From the NCBI GenBank assembly GCA_020696885.1, contig JAJFMS010000320.1, positions 1 to 5,338 of the forward strand: DNA of 5,338 nt. Direction: 5' to 3'. Position numbers and translations under genes: made by a program. Source of the DNA: Armatimonadota bacterium (GTDB lineage: Bacteria; Armatimonadota; SYMT01). Each line of letters opens with the position of its first letter. Position 1 is the first letter of the stretch. The notes beneath the pieces are model-generated. The model had not been told where the DNA came from. It ran no database searches and saw nothing but the letters and a program-made list of their open reading frames with translations. Shown here piece by piece: positions 1-5,338 of the stretch.

Positions 1-28
1 TGATGAGTATTCGCTGCATATCGGCTCA

Positions 29-64
29 ATCGGAAGCTGGAGGTGACGCGCTCCCGCTTCCGAT
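29..64 (-). terminator. Inverted repeat downstream of glnA, possible terminator
   Basis: ATCGGAAGC (29-37) and GCTTCCGAT (56-64) are perfect complements. Inside them, after one mismatch, GGAG (39-42) pairs with CTCC (51-54), leaving an 8-nt loop. The hairpin lies 20 bases past the glnA stop codon, where a terminator would be expected. Neither strand has a T-tract after the stem, so intrinsic termination is not assured; it may instead protect the mRNA 3' end or serve genes beyond the left edge. Confidence 0.45.
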
Positions 65-83
65 CAGTGTGGTGGCCGGACCG

Positions 84-1418
84 TCACAGGATCGGTAGGT
101 ACTCTTCCAGCTCGTAATCGGTAACTCGTGCCCGGTAGCGGTTCCACTCCAGGCGCTTGTTCTGGATCAGCTTGGTGAAGACGTGGTCGCCCAGCGTGCG
201 CCGCAGCAGCTCGCTCTTCTCGGCGGCCTGAATGGCGGCGTGGAGGTCTTCGGGAAGGCTCTCGATGCCGCGCTCCTGCCGCTCCTCGTCGGTCATGCCG
301 GCCACGTTCTCCTCGATCGGCGGCGGCAGCTCGTATTTGTGCTCGATGCCGTCCAGCCCCGCGGCGAGGATGCATGCAAACGCGAGGTACGGATTGCAGG
401 CCGGGTCCGGCGAGCGAAGCTCCACGCGGAACGCCTCTTCCCGGCCGCCGGTGAACGCCGGAATGCGGATGAGGTCGGACCGGTTCTGCAGTGCCCAGGT
501 GACGTAAGCAGGGGCCTCATAGCCGGGGATGAGCCGCTTGTAGGAGTTGACCCACTGGTTGAGCACCAGGGTGATCTCCTGGATGTGGGCGAGGATGCCG
601 GCCATGTAATGGCGGGCATCCTGGGAGAGCCGCTGCGGGTCGTTGGCGTCGAACAGGATGTTCTGGCTGCCCTTGAAGAGCGAGGTGTTGATGTGCATCC
701 CGCTGCCGTTCTGATTCTGGAGCGGCTTCGGCATGAAGGTGGCGTAGGCGCCATACTTCTGCGCGATCTCCTTCACCACCAGGCGGAACGACATCATGTT
801 GTCCGCCATCGTCAGGGCGTCGGCGTACCGGAGGTCGATCTCGTGCTGGCTGTGAGCGGCTTCGTGGTGGCTGAAGTCGACGTCGATCCCCATCTCCTCC
901 AGGGTGAGAATCGTGTCGCGCCGGATGTCGGTGGCCACGTCCTGCGGGGTGAGGTCGAAGTAGCCGCCCTCGTCCAGGGTCTCGGGCGTGCCGCGAGAGC
1001 TGCGAAAGTAGAAGAACTCCAGCTCCGGACCCACGTAGAAGATGTAGCCCATCTTGGCGGCGCGCTGGAGGGTGCGCCGGAGCACCCAGCGCGGATCGCC
1101 TTCATACGGGGCGCCGTCCGGCGTCACGATGTCGCAGAACATCGCGCCCACCGCGCCGCGGTCCCCGTTGCGCCAGGGCAGCATGTGGAACGTGGACGGG
1201 TCCGGCATCGCCCGCATGTCGCTCTCTTCGCGGCGGGCGAACCCCTGGATCGAGGAGCCGTCGAAGCTCACGCCGCTCTCCAGCGCGTCTTCGAGCTGGG
1301 CCATCGTAACGGCCACGCTCTTCTGGAAGCCGACGATGTCCGTGAACCAGAGACGGATGAACTTGACGTTGTTCTCCCTGGCTACCTTGAGAACGTACTC
1401 GATGTCGTTGCCCTGCAT
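84..1418 (-). CDS. glnA: Type I glutamine synthetase, GSI-alpha class
   Basis: Cytoplasmic enzyme that makes glutamine from glutamate, ammonia and ATP, the entry point of nitrogen assimilation; the family forms dodecamers. Counting from ATG 1418 the protein is 444 residues, the usual GSI-alpha length. Visible motifs are FDGSSIQGFARREESDM (52-68), the GS signature; GPELEFF (130-136) with metal-binding glutamates; HHEAAHSQHEIDLRY (184-198); the ATP-site motif KPLQNQNGSGMH (231-242); the flap PGYEAP (298-303); and VELRSPDPACNPYL (332-345). The Tyr adenylylation segment and extra insert of GSI-beta are absent: the region reads KYELPPPIEENV. An Arg falls at residue 62, matching Arg62 of Bacillus subtilis GlnA, which is linked to glutamine feedback inhibition, so control by feedback is likely (inference). 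The start is chosen because GGAAGAG (1426-1432) sits 7 nt ahead of ATG and because MQGNDIEYVLK aligns with family N termini. The frame continues upstream to GTG 1577 with an Ala/Pro/Gly-rich 53-residue stretch that looks non-coding. It stands alone, divergent from rlpA. Confidence 0.96.
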   Translation of the reverse strand: MQGNDIEYVLKVARENNVKFIRLWFTDIVGFQKSVAVTMAQLEDALESGVSFDGSSIQGFARREESDMRAMPDPSTFHMLPWRNGDRGAVGAMFCDIVTPDGAPYEGDPRWVLRRTLQRAAKMGYIFYVGPELEFFYFRSSRGTPETLDEGGYFDLTPQDVATDIRRDTILTLEEMGIDVDFSHHEAAHSQHEIDLRYADALTMADNMMSFRLVVKEIAQKYGAYATFMPKPLQNQNGSGMHINTSLFKGSQNILFDANDPQRLSQDARHYMAGILAHIQEITLVLNQWVNSYKRLIPGYEAPAYVTWALQNRSDLIRIPAFTGGREEAFRVELRSPDPACNPYLAFACILAAGLDGIEHKYELPPPIEENVAGMTDEERQERGIESLPEDLHAAIQAAEKSELLRRTLGDHVFTKLIQNKRLEWNRYRARVTDYELEEYLPIL

Positions 1419-1425
1419 AAAAGTG

Positions 1426-1432
1426 CTCTTCC
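1426..1432 (-). promoter_or_regulatory. Ribosome binding site that sets the glnA start
   Basis: On the minus strand GGAAGAG is followed by 7 nt and then ATG (1418-1416). This is better than the site before GTG 1577, where a GGGG run lies only 3 nt from the codon. It is the main reason for choosing the 444-residue product. Confidence 0.7.
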
Positions 1433-1435
1433 GGA

Positions 1436-1449
1436 CACCGGCGCCGGTG
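1436..1449. repeat. 14-bp perfect palindrome ahead of the glnA ribosome site
   Basis: CACCGGCGCCGGTG reads the same on both strands and lies 3 bases upstream of the glnA ribosome binding site. As RNA it can form a 5-bp stem with a GCGC loop next to the site; as DNA it could be a dimeric operator. GC-rich palindromes of this size also arise by chance in such a genome, so no function is claimed. Confidence 0.35.
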
Positions 1450-1596
1450 CCGGGTGGTTGTGGCTTCGGGGCCGCCGGAGCTCCCTCGCCGCGTGCTGCC
1501 TCCGGGTTGGCGCCGGCCGGCAGCGGGGTGGAGGACGCGTTTTCCAGTCCCCGTGTCGAATTGCGTATACCGAACACCTACCCCTGACTTAAAGGG

Positions 1597-1605
1597 CTTA
1601 TATCA
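1597..1605 (-). promoter_or_regulatory. Candidate extended -10 promoter of glnA
   Basis: On the minus strand the sequence reads TGATATAAG: a TGn extension followed by TATAAG, which matches the -10 consensus at five of six bases. No -35 hexamer is recognisable 16-18 bases upstream, which extended -10 promoters can tolerate. Transcription would begin near 1590, giving a leader of about 170 nt to ATG 1418, or about 13 nt to GTG 1577. I see no convincing sigma-54 element. Confidence 0.4.
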
Positions 1606-1653
1606 TTCCGGCCCCGGCTGCGGGGTGCCGCCGGAGCGTGGGAGGGCCGAATT

Positions 1654-1673
1654 ACCGGCCGGTTTGGGCCGGT
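1654..1673. repeat. 7-bp inverted repeat in the glnA-rlpA gap
   Basis: ACCGGCC (1654-1660) and GGCCGGT (1667-1673) are perfect complements separated by GGTTTG. The repeat lies between the candidate glnA promoter and the plus-strand TATAAT, so it could be a shared operator. It has no T-tract, so it is not a typical terminator. Function unknown. Confidence 0.35.
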
Positions 1674-1696
1674 TCCACGGCTGAATCCGGACGGCC

Positions 1697-1716
1697 TTGA
1701 CAGCGTAAGCTATAAT
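1697..1716 (+). promoter_or_regulatory. TATAAT box, possible distal promoter of rlpA
   Basis: A perfect TATAAT (1711-1716) follows a perfect TTGACA (1697-1702), but only 8 bases separate them instead of about 17, so they cannot form a normal sigma-70 promoter together. No -35 hexamer is visible at the right distance from TATAAT. If TATAAT is used, the transcript would start near 1723 and give rlpA a leader of about 325 nt. Confidence 0.35.
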
Positions 1717-1932
1717 GTTCGGCGGACGGAACCGAAGGAAGCATACGGTTTTGGATCCCCCCGGGAGCCGCTCGCCAGATCACCCCTCGCAGGGTTCTGT
1801 TACGGTTTCCGGTGGACCCCGTCCCGCGATGTCGCTGTTACCCGGCGGCGGCAGGCGTCACTAACCATACAGGCTCCGGATCTTCCCCACAAACCCCTCT
1901 CTCACCCTCTGCGCTGGCCCCGATCGCGACAC

Positions 1933-2034
1933 ATGGTCGCTTTCGCTCGCCTCGTAGACGCGTGGTTGGGCGCTGCGGGAGCGGTATCCGTCCTGGCGGT
2001 TTCGGTCCGAGCGCCGAAGCCCCTACCGCAGTAA
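1933..2034 (+). CDS. Doubtful 33-residue small ORF ahead of rlpA
   Basis: ATG 1933 opens a 33-codon frame ending at TAA 2032-2034, and the stop overlaps the rlpA Shine-Dalgarno sequence. The peptide begins MVAFARLVDAWLGAAGAVSV and has a hydrophobic middle of about 18 residues ending near VLAVSV, then a basic, Pro-rich tail. Position and hydrophobicity would suit a leader peptide or small membrane protein coupled to rlpA. Against this, no ribosome binding site precedes the ATG, and stop-free frames are common in this GC-rich DNA. I do not recognise the peptide. Confidence 0.15.
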   Translation: MVAFARLVDAWLGAAGAVSVLAVSVRAPKPLPQ

Positions 2035-2040
2035 GGAGGA
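2033..2040 (+). promoter_or_regulatory. Strong ribosome binding site of rlpA
   Basis: AAGGAGGA is a near-perfect match to the anti-Shine-Dalgarno sequence and ends 7 nt before ATG 2048. It fixes the rlpA start firmly. Confidence 0.85.
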
Positions 2041-2047
2041 ATCCCCG

Positions 2048-2620
2048 ATGCGTAAAGGCTCGACTGTCCTCGGAAGTCTGGGAGTGGCCTGTGCTCAGGC
2101 TACATTGCTCATTCTTCCACTCCTCGCCGCAGGTGCGGTCGCGAACGAAGTGGTGTTCGCGCCGCGGCCGCTGTATGCCGCAGAGGAGGAACCCATGCCG
2201 GCGGAGGCCGTCTCAAATGACGAGGCTGCCGAACAACTCGCTGCGCTGGAACGCCGCCGCTCCACGCTGGAGACCCCGCCCTCCCGCGGCAAGACCGCCA
2301 AGTCACCGGGCAAACCGGTCAAGGTCATCAACACGCGCGCCACCTGGTACGGCCCGGGCTTCCACGGCCGCCGCACCGCCTCCGGTGAGCGCTTCAACCG
2401 CCACGCCATGACCCTCGCCAGCCGGCACCTGCCGTTCGGCACGCGGGTCCGGGTAGTCAACCCCCACACCGGCCGCTCCGCGGTGGCCCGGGTCAACGAC
2501 CGCGGTCCGTTCCGCGGCGGCTACACGGCCGACCTCAGCCAGGCTCTTGCTCGCAAGATCGGCCTGAGCAACAGCGGTGCGGTGCGACTGGAGATTCTGC
2601 CCCGGTCCAGGACAAAGTAG
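2048..2620 (+). CDS. rlpA: RlpA-like exported double-psi beta-barrel protein
   Basis: A 190-residue envelope protein of the RlpA family, whose characterised members are septal lytic transglycosylases that cut glycan strands lacking stem peptides. Residues 1-32 look like a Sec signal peptide: basic MRK, a hydrophobic core, and AVA before Asn33. A charged linker (about 45-95) with a helical stretch around EQLAALERRR (62-71) leads to the double-psi beta-barrel domain (about 97-186). The domain has the hallmarks ATWYGPGFHGRRTASGE, LPFGTRVRVVN, VARVNDRGPF and the final ADLSQALARKIGL. The catalytic pair of Pseudomonas RlpA (a Glu and an Asp) corresponds to Glu114 in TASGE and Asp151 in VNDRGPF, both present. 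No lipobox Cys follows the hydrophobic core (the only nearby Cys, residue 15, lies inside it), and there is no C-terminal SPOR domain, so unlike E. coli RlpA it is probably periplasmic or secreted and lacks denuded-glycan targeting. It is a single-gene unit between a long leader and a terminator. Confidence 0.92.
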   Translation: MRKGSTVLGSLGVACAQATLLILPLLAAGAVANEVVFAPRPLYAAEEEPMPAEAVSNDEAAEQLAALERRRSTLETPPSRGKTAKSPGKPVKVINTRATWYGPGFHGRRTASGERFNRHAMTLASRHLPFGTRVRVVNPHTGRSAVARVNDRGPFRGGYTADLSQALARKIGLSNSGAVRLEILPRSRTK

Positions 2621-2646
2621 TCCCCGGCCGTTTCGGGATACCTCAG

Positions 2647-2686
2647 GAAGGCCGCTGCTCCCGTCGGGTCGGAAGCAGCGGCCTTC
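2647..2686 (+). terminator. Intrinsic-type terminator after rlpA
   Basis: GAAGGCCGCTGCT (2647-2659) pairs perfectly over 13 bp with AGCAGCGGCCTTC (2674-2686) across a 14-nt loop that can itself fold (CCC/GGG). The stem begins 26 bases past the rlpA stop and is followed by TCTCCGTTCT, a broken pyrimidine tract rather than a clean T-run. It separates rlpA from the selAD operon. Confidence 0.8.
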
Positions 2687-2875
2687 TCCGTTCTAGAGCC
2701 AGGGGTGGTGCGCCAGGGCAGTGTCGATCGAGCCCGTAAGGAGAATGCGGATGCATAGGGGTAAGGGGGAGCAGCGACTCCCGAACTCACACACCCCCGA
2801 TCTCGCACCCTCCCACCGGCTCACCCTCCGACGCCCCCCCGACTCAACGTGAATGGCGCCCGCGGCCGCATCGGT

Positions 2876-2904
2876 TTGACGCTCCCCTGCCTCGCTGCTA
2901 AGAT
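2876..2904 (+). promoter_or_regulatory. Sigma-70-type promoter of selA-selD
   Basis: TTGACG (2876-2881; five of six consensus bases) and TAAGAT (2899-2904; four of six) are separated by exactly 17 bases. A TG one base ahead of the -10 hexamer adds an extended -10 element. The predicted start near 2911 leaves a leader of about 15 nt before GTG 2926, so there is no room for a riboswitch and expression looks constitutive. Confidence 0.72.
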
Positions 2905-2925
2905 GGCCCGGGGGGTCCTGTCACC

Positions 2926-4344
2926 GTGATCACCGAGCCGCAAGCCGCTCTCCGCCGAATTCCCAAGACCGACCGCGTGCTACTGGATCCAGCGGTCGCC
3001 GCGCTGGTGGAGCGGCACGGACGCACGCCGGTGCTCGCCGCCATCCGGCAGTCCACCGAGGCCCTCCGCGCGAAACTCCTCGCCGAGGCTGCGCCCACCG
3101 CGGACGACCTCCTCCCCGTGGTGACCACGGACGTGCAGCGGCGCCTGGAAGACGGCGCCCGGCGCACGCTGCGTACCGCCATCAACGCCACCGGCGTGGT
3201 GCTCCATACCGGCCTCGGGCGCGCCGTGCTGGCCACCGCGGCTGCGGACGCCGTCTCCGAAGTAGCCCGGAACCACTCCTTGCTGGAGGTGGATGCGGCT
3301 TCCGGGGACCGCGGCAGCCGGCTGGACCACGTCTCCGCGCTGGTGCGCGAGCTCACCGGCGCGGACGATACGTTGGTGGTGAACAACAACGCCGCCGCCG
3401 TGTTCCTGGCGATCAGCGGCCTGGCGGCCGGTAAGGAAGTGATCATCTCGCGGGGGCAGCTCGTGGAGATCGGCGGCTCGTTCCGGATTCCGGACGTGAT
3501 CCGCTCCGCGGGGGCGCGGCTGGTAGAGGTGGGCACCACCAACCGGGTACGGGTGGCCGACTACGCGGAGGCGATTACGGACCAGACGGCGCTGATCCTG
3601 CGCGTCCACCCCAGCAATTTCCGGATCGTGGGGTTCACCGAGGAGGCCTCCCTGGAAGAGCTGACCGCGCTGGGAAGTCAGCACGGCATTCCGGTGCTGG
3701 ACGACCTCGGCAGCGGCGCGCTGGTAGACCTGACCCGCTATGGCCTGGTAGCGGAGCCGACGGTGCACGCGAGCCTGGACGCCGGCGCCGAGGTGGTGAC
3801 GTTCAGCGGGGACAAGCTCCTGGGCGCCTCACAGGCGGGGCTGATCATCGGCCGCCGGGAGCCGTTGGCCCGTTTGAAGCGCCACCCGCTGATGCGGGTG
3901 CTCCGGGTGGATAAGCTCACGATGGCGGCCCTGGAGGCCACCCTGCGCCTCTACCGCGACGAAGCGATCGCGATGCGGGAGATCCCCACGCTGGCGGCGC
4001 TCACGGCGGCCCCGGCGGAGCTGGCGGCGCGTGCCCGACGTCTCCAGACCGGACTGGAGTCGGCGCCGGTGGAAGAGGCGCTGGAGCCCGGCACCTCCCA
4101 GGTGGGCGGCGGCTCGCTGCCCGGAGAGGAGCTGCCCACCACGCTGGTGTGCCTCGATCCGGCCGAAATCTCCGCCGGGGAGCTGGCGAGACGGCTCCGG
4201 CTGGGTGAGCCGAGCATCTGGGGCAGGGTGCAGCGAGACCGGCTGATCCTGGACCCCCGGACGGTGCGGGATGATGAGATCGAGCTGATAGTCCAGGGAG
4301 TCGGCGCGGCCCTCCGCGCCGACTCGGGAAAGGCGGAAGCATGA
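2926..4344 (+). CDS. selA: L-seryl-tRNA(Sec) selenium transferase
   Basis: PLP enzyme that converts seryl-tRNA(Sec) to selenocysteyl-tRNA(Sec) using selenophosphate from SelD; characterised homologues are large cytoplasmic ring complexes. The 472-residue product is close to E. coli SelA (463). The N-terminal part (about 1-80, RRIPKTDRVLLDPAVAALVE) matches the tRNA-binding region. Core motifs follow: NATGVVLHTGLGRA (87-100), SGDRGSRLDHV (126-136), VVNNNAAAVFLA (151-162), SRGQLVEIGGSFRIPDV (175-191), VEVGTTNR (200-207), LDDLGSGALVDL (258-269) and FSGDKLLGASQAGLIIG (293-309), where Lys297 is the PLP Schiff-base lysine and Asp296 precedes it as in the family. LRVDKLTMAALEATL (326-340) is also typical. 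GTG 2926 is taken as the start because it keeps the family N terminus and has a GGGGG run 10 nt upstream; ATG 2903 is out of frame. The TGA overlaps the ATG of selD, so the two are co-transcribed and probably translationally coupled. All key residues are intact. Confidence 0.96.
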   Translation: MITEPQAALRRIPKTDRVLLDPAVAALVERHGRTPVLAAIRQSTEALRAKLLAEAAPTADDLLPVVTTDVQRRLEDGARRTLRTAINATGVVLHTGLGRAVLATAAADAVSEVARNHSLLEVDAASGDRGSRLDHVSALVRELTGADDTLVVNNNAAAVFLAISGLAAGKEVIISRGQLVEIGGSFRIPDVIRSAGARLVEVGTTNRVRVADYAEAITDQTALILRVHPSNFRIVGFTEEASLEELTALGSQHGIPVLDDLGSGALVDLTRYGLVAEPTVHASLDAGAEVVTFSGDKLLGASQAGLIIGRREPLARLKRHPLMRVLRVDKLTMAALEATLRLYRDEAIAMREIPTLAALTAAPAELAARARRLQTGLESAPVEEALEPGTSQVGGGSLPGEELPTTLVCLDPAEISAGELARRLRLGEPSIWGRVQRDRLILDPRTVRDDEIELIVQGVGAALRADSGKAEA

Positions 4345-5338
4345 TCCGGCTAACGGAAACCGTGGCCTGCGGCGGGTGAGCGTCCAAGGCGTCCTCTGAG
4401 GACCTGGCGCAGGTGCTGCGCCAACTACCCAAACAGGTGAGTGACAAGATCCTCGTCGGGCTCGAAACGTCCGACGATGCCGGCGTGTACATCCTGGATC
4501 AGGATCGTGCGCTGATCCAGACGCTCGACTTCTTCACGCCGATCGTCGACGACCCGTACGAGTACGGCCAGATCGCAGCCGCAAACTCCCTTTCGGACGT
4601 GTATGCAATGGGCGGGACTCCGCTCACCGCGATGAACATCGTCTGCTTTCCGATGGCGGACAAGCCCAAGGAATGGCTGGTCGAGATCCTGCGCGGCGGG
4701 GCCGACAAGGTGGCCGAGAGCGGCGCCCTGCTGCTCGGCGGCCACACGGTGAACGACGAGACGATCAAGTACGGCCTGAGCGTCACCGGGATCGCGCGCC
4801 CGGAGGAGATCACCGCGAACAGCGGCGCGCGCCCCGGTGACTGCCTGGTGCTGACGAAGGCGATCGGCACCGGCCTCGTCACCACCGCCCTGAAGCGTGG
4901 GTGCGCGGATGCAGCGGACGTGGCGGCAGCCTCGACCTCCATGAAGACCCTGAACGCCGCGGCCCAGCGCGCGATGGTGCGCGTCGGCGCCCGGGCGGCG
5001 ACGGACATTACCGGCTTCGGGCTGTTGGGCCACCTGTATGAGGTGGCGGCGGCGAGCGGGGTGTCGGTACAAGTCGATTCAGGGGCCGTGCCGTTCCTGC
5101 CGGGAGCCTTGCGGTATGCGGAGGACGGCGTGAACACCGGTGGTGGGCGGAACAACGCCGCCTACCTGGGCGAGCGCGTGCGATTCACCGCCGAGGTCCC
5201 GGAACCGGTGCGCGTGGCCTGCTTCGACCCGCAGACCTCCGGCGGCCTGCTCATCGCCGTGCCCGCGGCGCGCGTGAGCGAGCTACTCGTGGAGCTGCTG
5301 CGAGAGGGTGTTCCCGTGACCGCGAAGATCGGCCACGC
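4341..5338 (+). CDS. selD: Selenophosphate synthetase, Sec-containing, 3' end cut by window
   Basis: Makes selenophosphate from selenide and ATP, the selenium donor for SelA. ATG 4341 overlaps the selA stop (ATGA) with AAAGG 7 nt upstream. Translation gives MIRLTETVACGG, then UGA (4377-4379), then ASKASSEDLAQVLRQLP and an open frame to the window edge. The UGA aligns with catalytic Cys17 of E. coli SelD, and Lys16 three residues later with its essential Lys20, so UGA is read as selenocysteine 13. Further motifs are ETSDDAGVY (42-50), TLDFFTPIVDDPYEYGQIAA (61-80), AANSLSDVYAMGG (80-92), LLGGHTVNDETIKYGLSVTG, LTKAIGTGLVTTAL, ATDITGFGLLGHLYEVA and CFDPQTSGGLLIAVP. Asp46, Asp63 and Asp86 match E. 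coli Asp51, Asp68 and Asp91, which bind metal and ATP. The 332 codons present fall about 15-20 short of the usual length; the rest lies beyond the right edge. There is no frameshift. Read with UGA as a stop, only 12 residues would be made, and later starts would lose the active site. Confidence 0.95.
4405..4423 (+). promoter_or_regulatory. Bacterial SECIS hairpin for selD UGA recoding
   Basis: TGGCGCA (4405-4411) and TGCGCCA (4417-4423) form a perfect 7-bp stem with the apical loop GGTGC (4412-4416). The loop begins 32 nt after the UGA. Known bacterial SECIS elements lie just downstream of UGA inside the coding region, usually with the apical loop about 16-37 nt away and a G among its first two bases; the E. 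coli fdhF loop also begins GGU. SelB with selenocysteyl-tRNA would bind here. A second hairpin (GTCCT/AGGAC, 4391-4403) lies between it and the UGA and is the main alternative. Confidence 0.75.

Larger units (their letters stand above)
1578..2047. other. Divergent intergenic region between glnA and rlpA
   Basis: This 470-base region holds no convincing gene. It contains a possible glnA promoter on the minus strand (1597-1605), a small hairpin CCCCG/CGGGG with loop GCTG (1612-1625), an inverted repeat (1654-1673), a consensus TATAAT on the plus strand (1711-1716), a doubtful 33-codon ORF (1933-2034) and the rlpA ribosome site (2033-2040). One plus-strand frame is stop-free from 1588 to 2034, but it has no ATG before 1933 and an Arg-rich, irregular translation, as expected of GC-rich non-coding DNA. 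I recognise no riboswitch. Confidence 0.6.

Noticed and set aside
183..1592. Long plus-strand open frame opposite glnA
   Set aside because: It is the antisense shadow of a firmly identified gene. High G+C leaves few stops, and the translation shows no family motif.
1612..1625. CCCCG/CGGGG hairpin as a terminator
   Set aside because: The stem is only 5 bp, has no T-tract, and lies upstream of the candidate glnA promoter with no gene ending near it.
1717..2047. c-di-AMP (ydaO-type) riboswitch before rlpA
   Set aside because: GTCACTAACC at 1858-1867 faintly resembles the conserved 3' part, but the GGGGTGAAT-like and other core motifs are missing in the right order.
1812..2411. Plus-strand frame of 199 codons overlapping the start of rlpA
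   Set aside because: It has a GTG start, an Arg/Pro/Ser-rich translation and overlaps rlpA in another frame. rlpA has the strong ribosome site and real domain motifs.
2751..2852. 33-codon ORF with an AAGGAG 7 nt before ATG 2751
   Set aside because: Despite the ribosome-like site, the peptide is rich in Arg, Pro and His with no hydrophobic or domain character. It lies between a terminator and the selA promoter with no promoter of its own that I can see.
2980..3768. Minus-strand open frames inside selA
   Set aside because: Their composition is that of codon-position shadows, and no domain is recognisable in them.
4377..4379. UGA as a true stop or a nonsense mutation making selD a pseudogene
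   Set aside because: The UGA sits exactly at the catalytic Cys/Sec position, selA is adjacent and intact, a SECIS-like hairpin follows, and the remaining frame is fully conserved.
4425..5155. Minus-strand open frames inside selD
   Set aside because: They lie opposite a well-supported SelD reading frame and have no recognisable motifs.

Overview
The window is a high-G+C bacterial chromosomal segment (roughly two thirds G+C by eye) carrying four protein genes: glnA on the minus strand, then rlpA, selA and selD on the plus strand. There is no sign of phage, insertion sequence, CRISPR array, rRNA or tRNA. The lineage cannot be fixed from sequence alone. The glutamine synthetase is of the GSI-alpha type (444 residues, no adenylylation insert), seen in Firmicutes, Thermotogae and several high-G+C environmental phyla and unlike the GSI-beta enzyme of enterics and most actinobacteria. 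A selAD operon shows that the organism makes selenocysteine. A free-living, non-enteric, GC-rich environmental bacterium fits best.

Layout. Bases 1-83 hold an inverted repeat beyond the end of glnA, a possible terminator. glnA (84-1418, minus) has a strong ribosome site just ahead of ATG 1418; its frame is open further up to a GTG at 1577. The 470-base gap to 2047 separates divergent glnA and rlpA and holds weak promoter-like elements for both strands, several short inverted repeats and one doubtful 33-codon ORF. rlpA (2048-2620) encodes a short exported double-psi beta-barrel protein and is closed by a clear 13-bp terminator-type hairpin (2647-2686). A good extended -10 promoter (2876-2904) then starts the selA-selD operon, whose genes overlap by ATGA.

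The most notable feature is selD. Its frame contains an in-frame UGA at 4377-4379, exactly where selenophosphate synthetases carry their catalytic Cys or Sec. The frame is then open, with full SelD motifs, to the end of the window. A 7-bp hairpin with a GGUGC apical loop lies 32 nt past the UGA, within the usual range for a bacterial SECIS element. SelD is therefore itself a selenoprotein: it makes the selenophosphate that SelA uses to convert seryl-tRNA(Sec) to selenocysteyl-tRNA(Sec), and that tRNA is needed to translate SelD. An annotation that reads UGA as stop would miss or truncate this gene. selB and selC are not in the window. I see no evidence for a wholly new system; Sec-containing SelD is a known class, though the CGGU active-site motif and tandem hairpins deserve a look.
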